Source of the DNA: Meconema thalassinum
Lineage: Eukaryota > Arthropoda > Insecta > Orthoptera > Tettigoniidae
Length of the DNA stretch: 64,000 bases
Direction: 5' to 3'
Assembly (NCBI GenBank): GCA_946902985.2
Contig: OX336395.1
Span: 288,481,065-288,545,064 of the forward strand
This document shows positions 45,142 to 56,361 of this stretch, piece by piece. The position numbers and the translations under genes are program-made. Numbering within the stretch: the first letter of the stretch is position 1; each line of letters starts with the position of its first letter. A model generated the notes under the pieces. It was given only the letters and a program-made list of their open reading frames with translations. It was not told the origin of the DNA and made no database searches.

Positions 45142-46015
45142 CTACTTGCACTGGGCCACAAATGTCATCCTCGGGTTATCAACATTACAACTTTTTCGGT
45201 TGACTGCTAGCATGGCGTTGTAGCGAGAAAATGAACGTTCCACGGAGCATGATATCACAGGACTGTCCATGAAACACGTTACGTCTTCAAGAGTGAAGTC
45301 TTCGATGTTTTCAAGCGAACATGATTTGTCAATACGCAGTATTTCTTATCGTGTTAGCACTGGCTTTGGTGGTTGTGGAAAGTGTGGTACCATTTCTTTG
45401 AATGTCTCACACCTACATGGTGACTCCAAGAACACCTTCTTCATATTAGAAATAAGTCGGTCTACCTCTGGGTACTGAATACACGGTGCATTGCGTGTGC
45501 CAAGCAAGTCAAGTGAATCATCTTTGGGTACAGGATTCTAATTGCTGATGGTGCTTTGACCATGCATGGAGCAGCATCCGTTACAGATAGAAAAATCCTC
45601 TCTGGTTGAATTCCATACGGATACAAAAACTGCATATCATTTTCAAAACGTTGCACCATGCCAATGTGGTTTGCTCTTTTAAGTTCTTCCATGTTAACGA
45701 GAAACATCTCACCGGCCGTATCTGATTCCATAATACCAACTATTACATTTGCAATGTACCGACCACACGAATCAGTTGTCTCGTCAATTGTTACCCAAAG
45801 ATCGTTTTCTTTCACCTTGTGTTGAATGTATTTGATAGTTTCTTCATATACTTTACCCACGTGCGTAGATTCCATTGGAATTTCTTTTTTTTTTTTCTTC
45901 TTCAATATTTTGATTAGAAATTTCTTAGATTAGGATTTTCCAGATTTGAATGGATGCTGCAATTACGGCTTCACCCACGTCTTGAGAAAATTCTCTAAGT
46001 TTGGTTGCAGGGCAA
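45142..46015 (-). pseudogene. hAT-family transposase remnant
   Basis: The minus strand starts near 46015 with REFSQDVGEAVIAASIQIWK. A frame change leads to 45905-45462 with WVTIDETTDSCGRYIANVIV (catalytic Asp region), FLSVTDAAPCM and LTCLAHAMHRV. The frame continues through YPEVDRLISNMKKVF and PHFPQPPKPVL, and ends with the dimerisation block SCSVERSFSRYNAMLAVNR and a stop at 45142. The N-terminal BED-type finger is missing. Frame changes and the missing start make it inactive. The layout fits a CGGBP1-like branch of hAT; the branch assignment is from memory. Confidence 0.78.
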
Positions 46016-46029
46016 CGAATATATGGTAT

Positions 46030-46400
46030 ATTACCTTTCACGGACAAGGAATGAAAACTCGGCAATTTTTCTAGGTTAATGCCGTATCTTGTGTGGGGTT
46101 TCGCCTAGGAACACCAATCTGGCTCATCAGCGGGCTCTTGGTGTCTGTGTGACCATATTTGGAAGCCGTTATAGGGATGTGAAGGGCTGCTTGAGCTCTT
46201 GCCTCTCGCAGTATAGAAACACGGGTGCGCTTCATAAGAAGGGAGGTAGTGCGCAGTTTGCTACTCCTGTGGAGGTCCGGGCACGGACACCAAGAGCCCG
46301 CTGAGGAGCCAGCTTGTTGTTCCTAGGTGAATCCAAGCAACACACGGCATAAACCTAGAAAATTGCTGAGTTTTAATTCCTAGGCCGTGAAAGCCAATAT
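46030..46400. mobile_element. Fold-back miniature element with about 100-bp inverted repeats
   Basis: Left arm 46030-46135 (CTTTCACGGAC, AATTTTTCTAGG, CAGCGGGCTCTTGGTGTC) pairs with the right arm 46288-46400 (complements TTTCACGGCC, AATTTTCTAGG and the same CAGCGGGCTCTTGGTGTC). The loop is about 150 bp. No ORF. The transposon class is not clear, as no convincing flanking duplication was seen. Confidence 0.8.
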
Positions 46401-46845
46401 TCCATCTCGTTGGTGGATTGTCATTCATTAAAGTACTGCTGAGGACTGGTTTACATTGTTACTCACTAATATGTAGATCCCATCACCGGCCGCCTCGAGC
46501 TTTACTAGATCCGGTAAATGCAAGTGGTATTTCAGAACATGATGTACCATTGATTTAGACTCCACTAAATGATGTCCTATGGCTAATTTTCATGTGCTTA
46601 ATGATCGTGTAAAGTATTGTCTTCCTTTTTAATCCATTGAAATATTGTAATTATCCGTAATGATAAAACATACTGTAAGTTTAATTTTTGTCTGTTTGTC
46701 AGTTGTTACGGAATGCCGTCAAAACTATTGGAGTGAAAGTCATGCATATTCCTGTCGGAAGGTGTGAACGATACCCTCGTGACGTAGAAATGTCACAACC
46801 CAGTTCTAAAGTCTCAGTCGAACATACTGTATTAGAATTCACACG
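46401..46845. other. Unassigned sequence between two mobile elements
   Basis: No gene was recognised. Ends at the (GAA)n tail of the next LINE. Confidence 0.4.
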
Positions 46846-48718
46846 ATTCTTCTTCTTCTTCGATTCGGCCAACTAGGGACCACGTCAGTTCAACTGTATC
46901 TTCTTCCTAGCTCTTACTACCGCCCACTGTTCCCGCATTCGTCTCCGGTGTTGTTCTTTTCTCTCTTGGGACCATGCCTTCCCTGTCTTCAGCTTCGGCT
47001 TTTTCTGGAAACCTTTGTGCGTACGTAGTATTTCCTGAAGTAGAACATGCTCCTGGATATCTTGAGGGGAAATTTCCATTTCACGTAGATCTTTCTCAAC
47101 TTCCCTTTGGTTTTCTTATCTTGAAATTACGTCAATATCCGTTTTGATATCCTGCCTGGACTGATTCGTGTCACGTGGCTATAAAAGGCAATCCTTCTTT
47201 TTCGAATCGTGTCACTGATCTTCTCCACGTGCTTGTATAATTCGTGGCTGTGACGCCTTCTGAACTCGCTGTTTTTTTGATGGCACCCAGGATTTTCCTC
47301 AAAATCTTCCTTTCTTTAGCCTCTAGTTTTTCCATTAGACCCTTCTTGTTCATTATTAGAGTCTCTGCCGCATACAGAGCCTCTGGTCGAAAAACAGTGC
47401 AGTAATGTCTAAGTTTGGCGTTTAAGGATATCGATCTCTTATTGTAGATGTCTTTAGTCAGGTTGTATGCCATTTCCATTTTATTAATGCGTGACATGAA
47501 GGCTTCCTTCTCTGATAGATTAGGCTCTATCCATTCACCGAGGTATTTAAACTTTTCTGTCTTCTGAACTTTTCATAGTCCGACCTCCAGTTCCCTGGGC
47601 GCTGCTTTTAGGTTTCTCATGAATTGTGCCTTCTGAAAGGAGATTTGAAGCCCAGCTTTCAGTGCTTGATTTTTCAGCTGGTTAAGTTGTTATTCTGCCG
47701 TATCAATGGAATCTGAAAGATCACTAGATTATCTGCAATGCCTAGACAGTCGATTGTACGATTTATATACTTGTACCCTACCCTTACCCCATTTTCCACC
47801 CTTGAATTTTTCATTTCCTTCCGCCATTCTCGGATGACCTTTTCTAAAACACAGTTGAAGTGAAGAGGTGGCAGTCCGTCTCCTTGCCTCACTCCTGTCC
47901 TGATTTCAAAGGCATCAGACATATATCCTCTGAACTTCACTTTGGAGGTGGTGTTGGTCAGGGTTTGCTGGATAACTGATTGCGTCTTGTTATCTAAGCC
48001 AAACTCTTCAATAATTTGCAATAGGGTGGTTTGATTGATTGATTCGTACGCTTTCCTAAAATCAACAAAGGTCATCACGAATTCCCTGTTCCTGAGTTTC
48101 AGATTCATAATCTGCTCAGCACATGATCGTTCCTTTCTGAAAGCCCCTTGGTATTCCCCCAGTTGTGGATCGATTCGTTGTTCCGCTCTATTCTTTAGAG
48201 CTTTTGAGAGGATCTTGTAAGTTATTGATAGAAGAGAGATGCCACAGTAATTGTTCACATAGGTTTTCTCCCCTTTCTTGTGTAGTGGATGAATTACGGC
48301 AGAGGTCCATCCACTTGGGAGTTTTTCGCTCTCCCAGATCTCTTGAATAATTGCAACAAGCTTTTCGATTGCCTTTTCTCCTGATGTTTCCACAGTTCTG
48401 CAATTATCAAACGTTCACCCGGTGCCTTGTTGTCCTTCAGCTCTTGGATAATCTTCGTGATTTTAGCCTTTGTAGGTAGGGACGAATCAGGGTGGATGTT
48501 TGGATTTATTTCATAAACGAAAGGGGCCTCTGGAGCCTCACTATTGAGGAGGTTTTCAAAATAACTTGCTAGAATCTGAAAATTATCTTTATCATTGTGA
48601 GCTAATTTCCCATTGGAATCTTTAAACTGTAGACTCGGGGGGTTGTATTTGTTCAGACAGTGCTTGAATGTGTTGTACAAGTTCACATGCGTATTAGTAT
48701 TCACCTGGCAAGACTGCA
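46846..48718 (-). mobile_element. 5'-truncated LINE of a second family
   Basis: The minus-strand element ends in a 3' tail with a short (GAA)n run (complement at 46846-46860). No clear flanking duplication was found. It is unlike the LINEs at 306-2673 and 29751-30949 in its palm motif (TGVRQGDGLPPLHF). Confidence 0.75.
46885..48704 (-). pseudogene. Endonuclease-reverse transcriptase remnant
   Basis: The minus strand from 48704 reads the region before the RT (SLPTKAKITKIIQELKDNKA), then 48393-47674 holds most of the transferase: HKKGEKTYVNNYCGISLLS, GAFRKERSCAEQIMNL, FVDFRKAYESIN (first catalytic Asp), GVRQGDGLPPLHFN and LGIADNLVIF, where the expected FADD reads IADN. After a frame change come RINKMEMAYNLTKDIYNKR, LRHYCTVFRPEALYAAETL and KERKILRKILG, and finally the C-terminal tail 47079-46885 (KTGKAWSQERKEQHRRRM). 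The altered catalytic motif and the frame changes make it inactive. I leave the clade open (L2/RTE-like). Confidence 0.85.
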
Positions 48719-50357
48719 GAGTTAGTCCATATGCGTGCTACTTGAACTGACTCAGGGCAGATAACCTCGCTGTTCCGTCTCTTTAAACAACGATAACTAA
48801 CGACGCAACTCTGCCTCGTGGAGAGCAGCAGTGTCGATCATTTTACCTCAGAAATAATTAAGGTTTATTGCTGTTTAAACCTATCATCTGGTTTGTTCTT
48901 GACAAAGGACGAACTCACACTGATGTCTTGGTAAGTTCTTTGTTTCTCACGGAACATAAAGTAAGTGTATTTTAATCATGCCGGAGTGATGTACAAGGCA
49001 CGAGTATCCTCATACTCTGCCTTCAATTCTTCTATATACTCCTCAATGACGGGTAACCGAAGTCAGTAATACTGTGACCGATCTGAGTTGTGCTGATCCC
49101 AGCATTTGATTATTTTGGACATTTGTTGATAGTAACGATAGTCGAACGTCAAGAGTGATTTGTCACGCCTTTTTCCGGCTTACACTCCTGCAGGTAGCAT
49201 GGCCTGATGGTTAATGTGTATGTGAATCTCGTGTGATGGCGCTGTGTGGAGATATGCATATTTTGAGTTATGGCCCTCATATAGTTATGTTTCTTTATCC
49301 ATGGTTCTGACGAAAACATGGCCCATATTGGAATTTTAATGCACCTATACCACGGAGGAGAAATTAGGTTGTGGCATGTATTTCAAGGAGATAGTCTCGA
49401 TGTGTCCGATAAAGCAGGGAGAGAGAACTCTGGACCTTCTCCTACCTACACCCCTTGTGTGGAGTGGACAGTGGCGCTCACGTCAGAGAGACAGAGTGTT
49501 GGTTGGATCGCTCACGGAAGGTGTGTTGGAGCGATGCCAGTGCGACGGCAGGCAGTCGGATCAGTGTCGTGTTACGAGAGGCTCGCAGCCGAAATATTGT
49601 CGTGAGTGAAAATAACGCGAGGCATTGCAGTTTGTTGGAACTTGCAATTTTACTGCTTGAGTTATAGCCTGAAGTCGTGTGAATGATTCACGTTAGATGA
49701 GGTATCGAATGCATGCATTGTGGATTAAAAGCCTCACGAGACTGAAAACAATTGATTATACCAGTGAGTGCGGTAATTTAATAGACAAATTATACGATAA
49801 CAATTATGTCAGGGAGATACAAAATTCACCTGAAAATAGGACAGTCGGTCTGCTTGACGATCAACGATAGTTATTACAACTCAAGGAAAAACATAACTAT
49901 TATAGCTCATACTGTGAGAGCGTACGGAAAAAGGACAGGTGAATGCCGATGGTTATTCGAGCCGCGTGTGAAAATGTTGAGCGTGTCGGTATTGTGTGAC
50001 CTTGTGAGCAGGGGTCGTTGTACGCTTGGACAGTCTGTGACGCGCTGGGCGAGTTCATATTAAACAGCTGTTGTACTCGGGGAGAAATTCAGCCGACTTA
50101 CATTTTGTAAAGAATCTCGAAAACTCGAGTAGGAGATCCTGTCAAAATGGACATTGGAAGTTGTTTTTCTTATGAACTCATTAATTATGTTTCGAACATA
50201 CCTGAACTGGGGTGAAATGAAAGGCTTAAAGTTGGGCGAAATGAATATACATCAGATGAAGGCTGTCAGTGGCGACATGACGCACTAGGATCCTAAGGGG
50301 ACCGAAATGGTTGAGATGATAGTCAGAGCCATGAGCCGTGTCGTTGGGGGATACCAC
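48719..50357. other. Unassigned intronic sequence
   Basis: Short ORFs at 49318-49667 overlap each other in three frames and show no domain. GGGTAACCGAAG occurs at 49050 and again at 54427, possibly ends of a lost element. Confidence 0.35.
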
Positions 50358-50513
50358 CGTCGCTGATGAGGGAGAACAGGAAGCCGCCGCCAGAAGAGAT
50401 GGAGGATGCCGTCGCTGATGAGGGAGAACAGGAAGCCGCCGCCAGAAGAGATGGAGGATGCCGTCGCTGATGAGGGAGAACAGGAAGCCGCCGCCAGAAG
50501 AGATGGAGGATGC
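50358..50513 (+). repeat. 52-bp minisatellite, three exact copies
   Basis: CGTCGCTGATGAGGGAGAAC begins each unit at 50358, 50410 and 50462. The unit is GC-rich. Because 52 is not a multiple of 3, the ORFs through it change frame each time and are not accepted as genes. Confidence 0.95.
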
Positions 50514-51566
50514 CGTCGCTGGACGCCGAAGGTGCTATTGGATGCCGGAGACGCATGGAGGACGCCACTACAGGACGTTGGAGGTGCACGCAGAACGATG
50601 GAGGGCGATACCGCTGGAGATCCTGAGGATTGGTTACACCGTGAAGCCGCACAATGTTAGACGTCAATTTCTGTTCTTTACTTCGTGAGAATGAATCGCC
50701 GCTTCGTATTGCCACGCCATGAATGACTTGATAACGTAAAATAGAACTTCCTAATTCTTTTGAGAACGTAACTTTCATCTTAATTATTCTTTTGAGAACG
50801 TAAAATATAACTTGATTATTTTATTTTGGAACGCAGAATGATAAACCTGGTTTCTTTGGTTGGAGTATCAAATATATGCTTGAACTCAATGCATTGTTTC
50901 ATGTACTGCTATAGCTTATTTTATCGACATTATGATCGATGATATTAATGAATTATTGAAGGTTATCTCTAATATTTTATTTTCGTCCATTTTAGAACTG
51001 GACTAGTGCCTGTTTTTGACACCAGATTTTAAGCTTTATTTAATGGAATGTAGGAGGAAGTTGGAGATGATATTTTTTGTATCCAGTCGAATGTAATTGG
51101 CCAAGATTAAGTCAGTGAAACATAGTAGTCTTATCGGATGATATGCTAGAGGTGATTATAGATGGATAGTAGCGGTGACTTGGATACGCTTATAGATTGC
51201 CGTAGGACTTGATATCCAGATAATATCAACATGTCATGTTAAGGGAGGATTTATTGTGGTTTAATTGCATAGTGCATTATTAGATGATGAATATTGTGAG
51301 TGGTGTTACTCCACCAAACATGGGATTTGGATGTTGAGATTCGCAGCACAGTGAATGGCTGTAGATTGAGATTTCTGGGATGTGGTCCCCAATCTTACTA
51401 AGAGTGTCACGTATTTTGGATGTTACGCTGCCTTGGGTTTTTGTAGGTATCTACTCACATAACGTAACGGCGGTACTTTTTGAGGATCCAACCAGCCTTT
51501 GGGCTGACTACCTAACAGACAGACAGGCTGTATTTGAATAGATCAAGATGGTGATAGACTTTTTGG
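50514..51566. other. Unassigned intronic sequence
   Basis: AT-rich, no gene recognised. Confidence 0.35.
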
Positions 51567-53508
51567 TAGTCTTGCGCATAATAGTTTGCGGCTGGGAGTG
51601 ATCAGTTTAGTTCGCAGCTCCTTAGCGAACTAGTTCGCTCTTTTAGTTCGTTAGTTCCCATCTCGAATTCCCTGTAAGACAGATCGTTCGCTTGCCTTGC
51701 TACTGCCACTGCACGCGCTCTTTGTTTGTTATAGCAGTCTGTCACCAGTGATTGCTCATCCACACTGCTCTCGTTTCAAGCAATCTTGTAGACTACTGTA
51801 ACAGTTATTAATACTGTGCTCGCTGCTCGTGCAGTTCGTGTATTAGATATTGACATGTTGCGTGTGCAGTAATGTGTTTTACATTTTGATGTTCGAAGAT
51901 AAAAAAAATACAAAAATATGAATATTGAAACATTAGTGAAATTCCTTCCTTATTTCCTTTTATTCCTTGTAAGAACATAGGGTAGCTACAAACTTTTTCC
52001 ATCTCACTCTATTGTTGGGCATCCTTTTAATTAGGGTCCATGCCTTTCCTTCTGAGAAAACTTCTCTTTCTATTGTTTATAAAGCCAAATCGTCATTTGT
52101 TTATCATTAGTGAAATACCGGTACCGTACATATAAGAAAAACAGTATGGACGATGTGTTCGTAGAAGCCGTCGGATTTTTTAAGAGCGTTAAAAATCCCT
52201 CAGTATGCCTTCCTTCGGAGGGGAAGTAAAGCCGGCGGTCCCATGTCATAGATTTATGGCATGTTAAAGATCTTTCCACTAATTACACCTGTGTGAAACT
52301 AAATTGGATAGGTTAAGAATATAAACAACGCTCTTAGGTTGCTACGTTCGTTGCCAAGAGCCGACTGCGGTGGCGTCTAGTAGCTAGTTCTGAACTAGGC
52401 CTAGTAGTCGTTGACGGTGGCGTTTGGCGGCAAAAGTAGGAACTATTTGAAAATTCAAAGTTGCAGTCCCTACTTGAATTAAAAAACAGATACACACACT
52501 AATACAGTCATCACAATTAACACCGGTTATCAGACATATTCTACACACACCCAAAGTACACGGGGCTACATGACCGCGTTGTCGCAGCCCCTAAACTAAG
52601 GAACCAACCAACCAACACTTATTATTTTCTTTATTTTTTCTCGCGTGGGGCCGATAACCTAGATGTTAGGCCCCTTAAAACAACAATTAATATCATCACT
52701 TTTCGCGTATATCGGCACGTCACCATCCGATTCCATTTTCTACTTGTCACTAGGTGATGATAAGACGTACCCCCCCTCCCACAATTATCGTTTCATTTAT
52801 TACTTGCTTCGTGATATTCATTATTTGTTTGGCTGCTCTGAAACCGTTGGGTACATTATCTTTATGGCATAAATGGGAGGAATAGTTTTTTTTAGTTCAG
52901 AGTTTTTGTCCATAGAAGTTCGCTTTTCTTTGTGAATCATCATCATAATGTTCATTTCTTAAAAACAGGTAAAAATAGTTATATCACCACGTATCTACAG
53001 AAATAAATATCAACCAGCTCTTTCAAATTGTATTGTTAATCCAGTTCGCCGATTTTCTAAATTGGACATATTTTCAAATAATCCAAAATGACTAAGTTAA
53101 ATAAAACTGTGGAATTATCCCCACATCTAAATAAGTTAACTATCAGTAACTTCATCTTATAAAACGCCACTGTATTACATTACAAATATAAGGTAGTTAT
53201 TACCTATTAGCGTGTTAGCACTAGTAGTGTGTTAAACTGTTATTATTATAAACCAACATTGAACATTCGCCTTGCCAAAACTTGACAATCTTGCCACTAA
53301 CAATAGATACACTCAATCAACTGAACAGTCTGAACTAAACAAAGCGCATGTGATTGTGCAATGAGTGTTGACGTGACGAGCTGGCGATCTACGCCAGACC
53401 CGCGCTCTCGCGTTGTTACAAGTCTCTCAGCGGAAAACGATCGAACGAACTAACAAGCGAGGGATCTGGGAACTAGTTCGGTAGTTCGTAGCGAACTACA
53501 CAAGACTA
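51567..53508. mobile_element. hAT-like non-autonomous element with AGTTCG subterminal repeats
   Basis: The left end TAGTCTTGCGC and the right end (complement TAGTCTTGTGTAGTTCGC) match. Both sides have many AGTTCG or CGAACT hexamers in the next 100 bp (51612-51660 and 53440-53497). The flanks CTTTTTGG (51559-51566) and CCCTTTGG (53509-53516) agree in 6 of 8 positions, fitting an old 8-bp duplication. No transposase was found inside. Confidence 0.6.
52480..52625 (-). mobile_element. SINE family B fragment, reverse
   Basis: The complement reads GGGGCTGCGACAACGCGGTC, CATGTAGCCCCGTGTACTTT and GTGTGTAGAA, the body of family B. It lies within the hAT-like element. Its head is missing. Confidence 0.6.
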
Positions 53509-53516
53509 CCCTTTGG

Positions 53517-54915
53517 CTCTACTGTAAGGTGATTCAGATCCTCACACATGATATTAGATGGAATGGTTTCAAGTCGAAAGTCCATTACGAATGTTTATTA
53601 ATGGAAATATGAGATGTCAGGTAGCCATGCTATAAATTCTATTATTTAATTTGGAGGTGGCAAACTGATAATTCAATAATTCAGTAATTGGAAGTAGCGC
53701 GGATCTAAGCCGTGCAATTATAAAACAGGATGATCGAATATGTGGAATATAATCACTTTAAGGTCGTAATTTATTCTAGTGACTAGTAAAATGGATCACA
53801 TTGGATATAACTAAATAATTGTGTATTATTCATGAATTTGGTGTTGTTTAGTTAACATTATCGTTCGATAAGGGAGAACCCGCCACATGGTTGTATAAAT
53901 TCATATGATTGTCTATGTAATTAATATTTTCTCCCTTCGCTATCACAGAATATGAACGTAGTGATTTGTGGGTAGTCAGTGACTTGTATGTGCGTGCGCG
54001 CCAATTGTTTTTTATATTGCCAGGCGATCTTCTTTTCGTTAACGCTTGCTAGGACATCTACGAGTCTGAAATAAATGCATTTTTTTTTTCAATGTTAATG
54101 TTCTATTTCAGGGACTCTGATCTTCTTTGGACTTGATCCCAACGTAACGTAGGGTACTCGTAGGTGATCGGATAGTGCCTCTGTTCTTTCCCTTTTTGAC
54201 CAAATAAAGGATCACTGTGTTTTATCTTACTTTGGATTATTATTTTCTGGCTTTCTGGTTATTCCGATAAGTTTGGGCATTGTTTTGTATCGTCGAGCCC
54301 TTTCTACCACTACCCAGTTAACGGCCCGAGATACTTTGTTCCTTTGTCTAACCGAGCAATTGATTGTTTTTTTTTAAATATTACGAACCAAGATAGATCC
54401 TCTCTCTGACATAATCTCCACAATGAGGGGTAACCGAAGCTAGCCAGTATTACCAGTGTTGCTTGTTAATCAGTCATATGGACTGCTTGAATCTTACTGC
54501 GCGCTAGATCCTATCTCTCATATTAACTAGCTTTATTGTTACCCTTTCAGAGTTACGGGCTGGTGATTTCACCCTGCTTGTAAGTCAAAGATATATTGAT
54601 TTTATGACTGAGAAACAACTCGAAGTGTAGTTCTACTGCTATAATTAAAATAATTCTGGTTGGATAATGGAGGGCATTAAAATTATTGAATCAGTAGTTG
54701 TATGCTTTCCATGCATATGTTTTTATTTTCTCTAAGAGGATTTCTGACGGGGAAGACATAGGTGAATGTTATTTTGAGCTTTCTAATTATGACGTTGGTG
54801 TATAATACTCATTACTGTCAATAAAATGTGTAAGTGTTTGCAGGTAATTTCTTCAGTGGAGATGCTGTGATGTGAGATTATTGTAAAGAATGAAATCATT
54901 ACTTTTTCTCCATAG
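53517..54915. other. Intron before the last recognised exon
   Basis: No gene was recognised. An old element end is possible near 54427 (GGGTAACCGAAG). Confidence 0.35.
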
Positions 54916-54974
54916 GATGTGGAAGAAGAAACCAAGGATGAAGAAGGTGTTTCTAGCGGAACTGATTTCAATGA
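54916..54974 (+). CDS. Internal coding exon of the host gene, acidic
   Basis: The acceptor TTTCTCCATAG ends at 54915, and the donor GTAAGT starts at 54975. The 59 bp read DVEEETKDEEGVSSGTDFN plus two bases (phase 2 exit). The entry phase 0 matches the exits of exons 23784, 26223 and 33516, so the four exons can be joined in frame. The product is very acidic. Together with the IKQE-type exons this resembles the linker before C2H2 fingers in insect zinc-finger proteins, but no finger exon is in view. That it belongs to the same gene is inferred from strand, phase and composition over a 21-kb intron. Confidence 0.5.
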
Positions 54975-55478
54975 GTAAGTCGTTAATATTGTCTTCTATT
55001 TATAACTAGCAGGTACCCGCGGCTTCGCACGCGATGAAGACAATGGGGATGATGCATTGGTCTATTCTATTACAGCAATCTCGGCTGGGTGGGTCCATTT
55101 CAATTTGGAAAATTCTGATGACTACATTATATTAGTATGAGCCACAAAATGGTAATTCCATAGAGTTGAAAAGGTCTACATGGTACGATGTTACCTTATG
55201 TGAACATATTTTAAAATTACGTTTTTGGTTTTGGCATGTTTTGCCGAGACATGACGATTTTGTTGTCAGAATACTCGTGAGCACGCCACATAGCCTACAG
55301 TTGCCCATGGGAAAAACTGGTTTTATCTATATGTACACCTGCTGCTGTTGAGTGCGAGTCATTGCTCTTTGTTAATAGTAATTGTGAATATTGTTTGAAG
55401 AGGGAACTGCACTCTTGCACACTGGAATGACAAACCTATCGGAATATGGGGATTTAAAATTATTTTTCCTTAAGCTAT

Positions 55479-56361
55479 TGTTTTAGATCCCTTAGTTGGG
55501 GGGGGGGTAGTTAGGGATGAAACACTTGTGTCACTGTGCTAATTTGGAAGGTAGTTCCTAGGAGAGAGTAGCTTCCCGTAGCTGGGAGAGCTTACTAGTG
55601 TAGTGTGTTGTTTAGTGTTTAAACGCTAGGGGGTGTTCCTGCAAAGATGCAAGTGTTGATTAGGGAATGGACCTCTAAATGCAGGCTACTATACCGGCCT
55701 GCCAGCTGGACGGGATGAGTAACACAATAGGCGTGCTTACGTCAGCGGTTCGACGTTATGTAGTCGAGTCGGGTGCGGGAAGCACAATGGAGTCTGACCA
55801 AGCAATTACTGGCTACTATGGTCACGGTCAATCGTGGCGAGAGTCAGGATGGGTATGAGGATGTAAAGAGGCGTGTAATTATCAATACAAGTGAAATTTA
55901 CTGACCATGTGTTTATTGGTCAGTGAGTGTGAATTTGTAAGTCCCTCTTGGGGGAATGTAGGCAATTATACAAGTAGAGTGTACAAAATTATGAGTGGGT
56001 GTTCACAAAGTAAAGGATTCTGAGCACTTTGCTGACTCTCACCTGATGATGCAACTGGAACAGACGTCGGCTAGGGCCTTCGGTGACGCACACTGTATAA
56101 CAGATAATGGCTCCAATAAGGACTCCATTCTTATAGTTCTCGGCGCTGCGTGGTCAGCATTCCGTTGACGTAGCTGCCCCAGTTAGTTGTTGTGTAGATG
56201 TTTATGTATGTGTCGCAAGTGGTTGGCTAACCTCCCGAGCTGGGTGGCCGCCTCTTGCTGTGTAAAGGTAATGTTCTGGTCTTATGATGTTGCCAGTTGG
56301 TGTGGTTTTAGTAAAAGATGGGGGGTGGCTTTCAGGGGGTATAGCCCCCCGGGCCTGTACA
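55479..56361. repeat. LTR, left copy
   Basis: The 883-bp TG-CA bounded repeat. It carries a G11 run at 55498-55508, and GACCATGTGTTTATTGGTCA, which can form a small hairpin. Confidence 0.92.

Noticed and set aside
49318..49667. Three overlapping plus-strand ORFs
   Set aside because: No splice signals, domains or codon pattern favours one of them.
50323..50778. 151-codon minus-strand ORF and plus-strand ORFs over 50406-50688
   Set aside because: They run through three exact 52-bp repeats; the unit is not a multiple of 3 and no family is matched.
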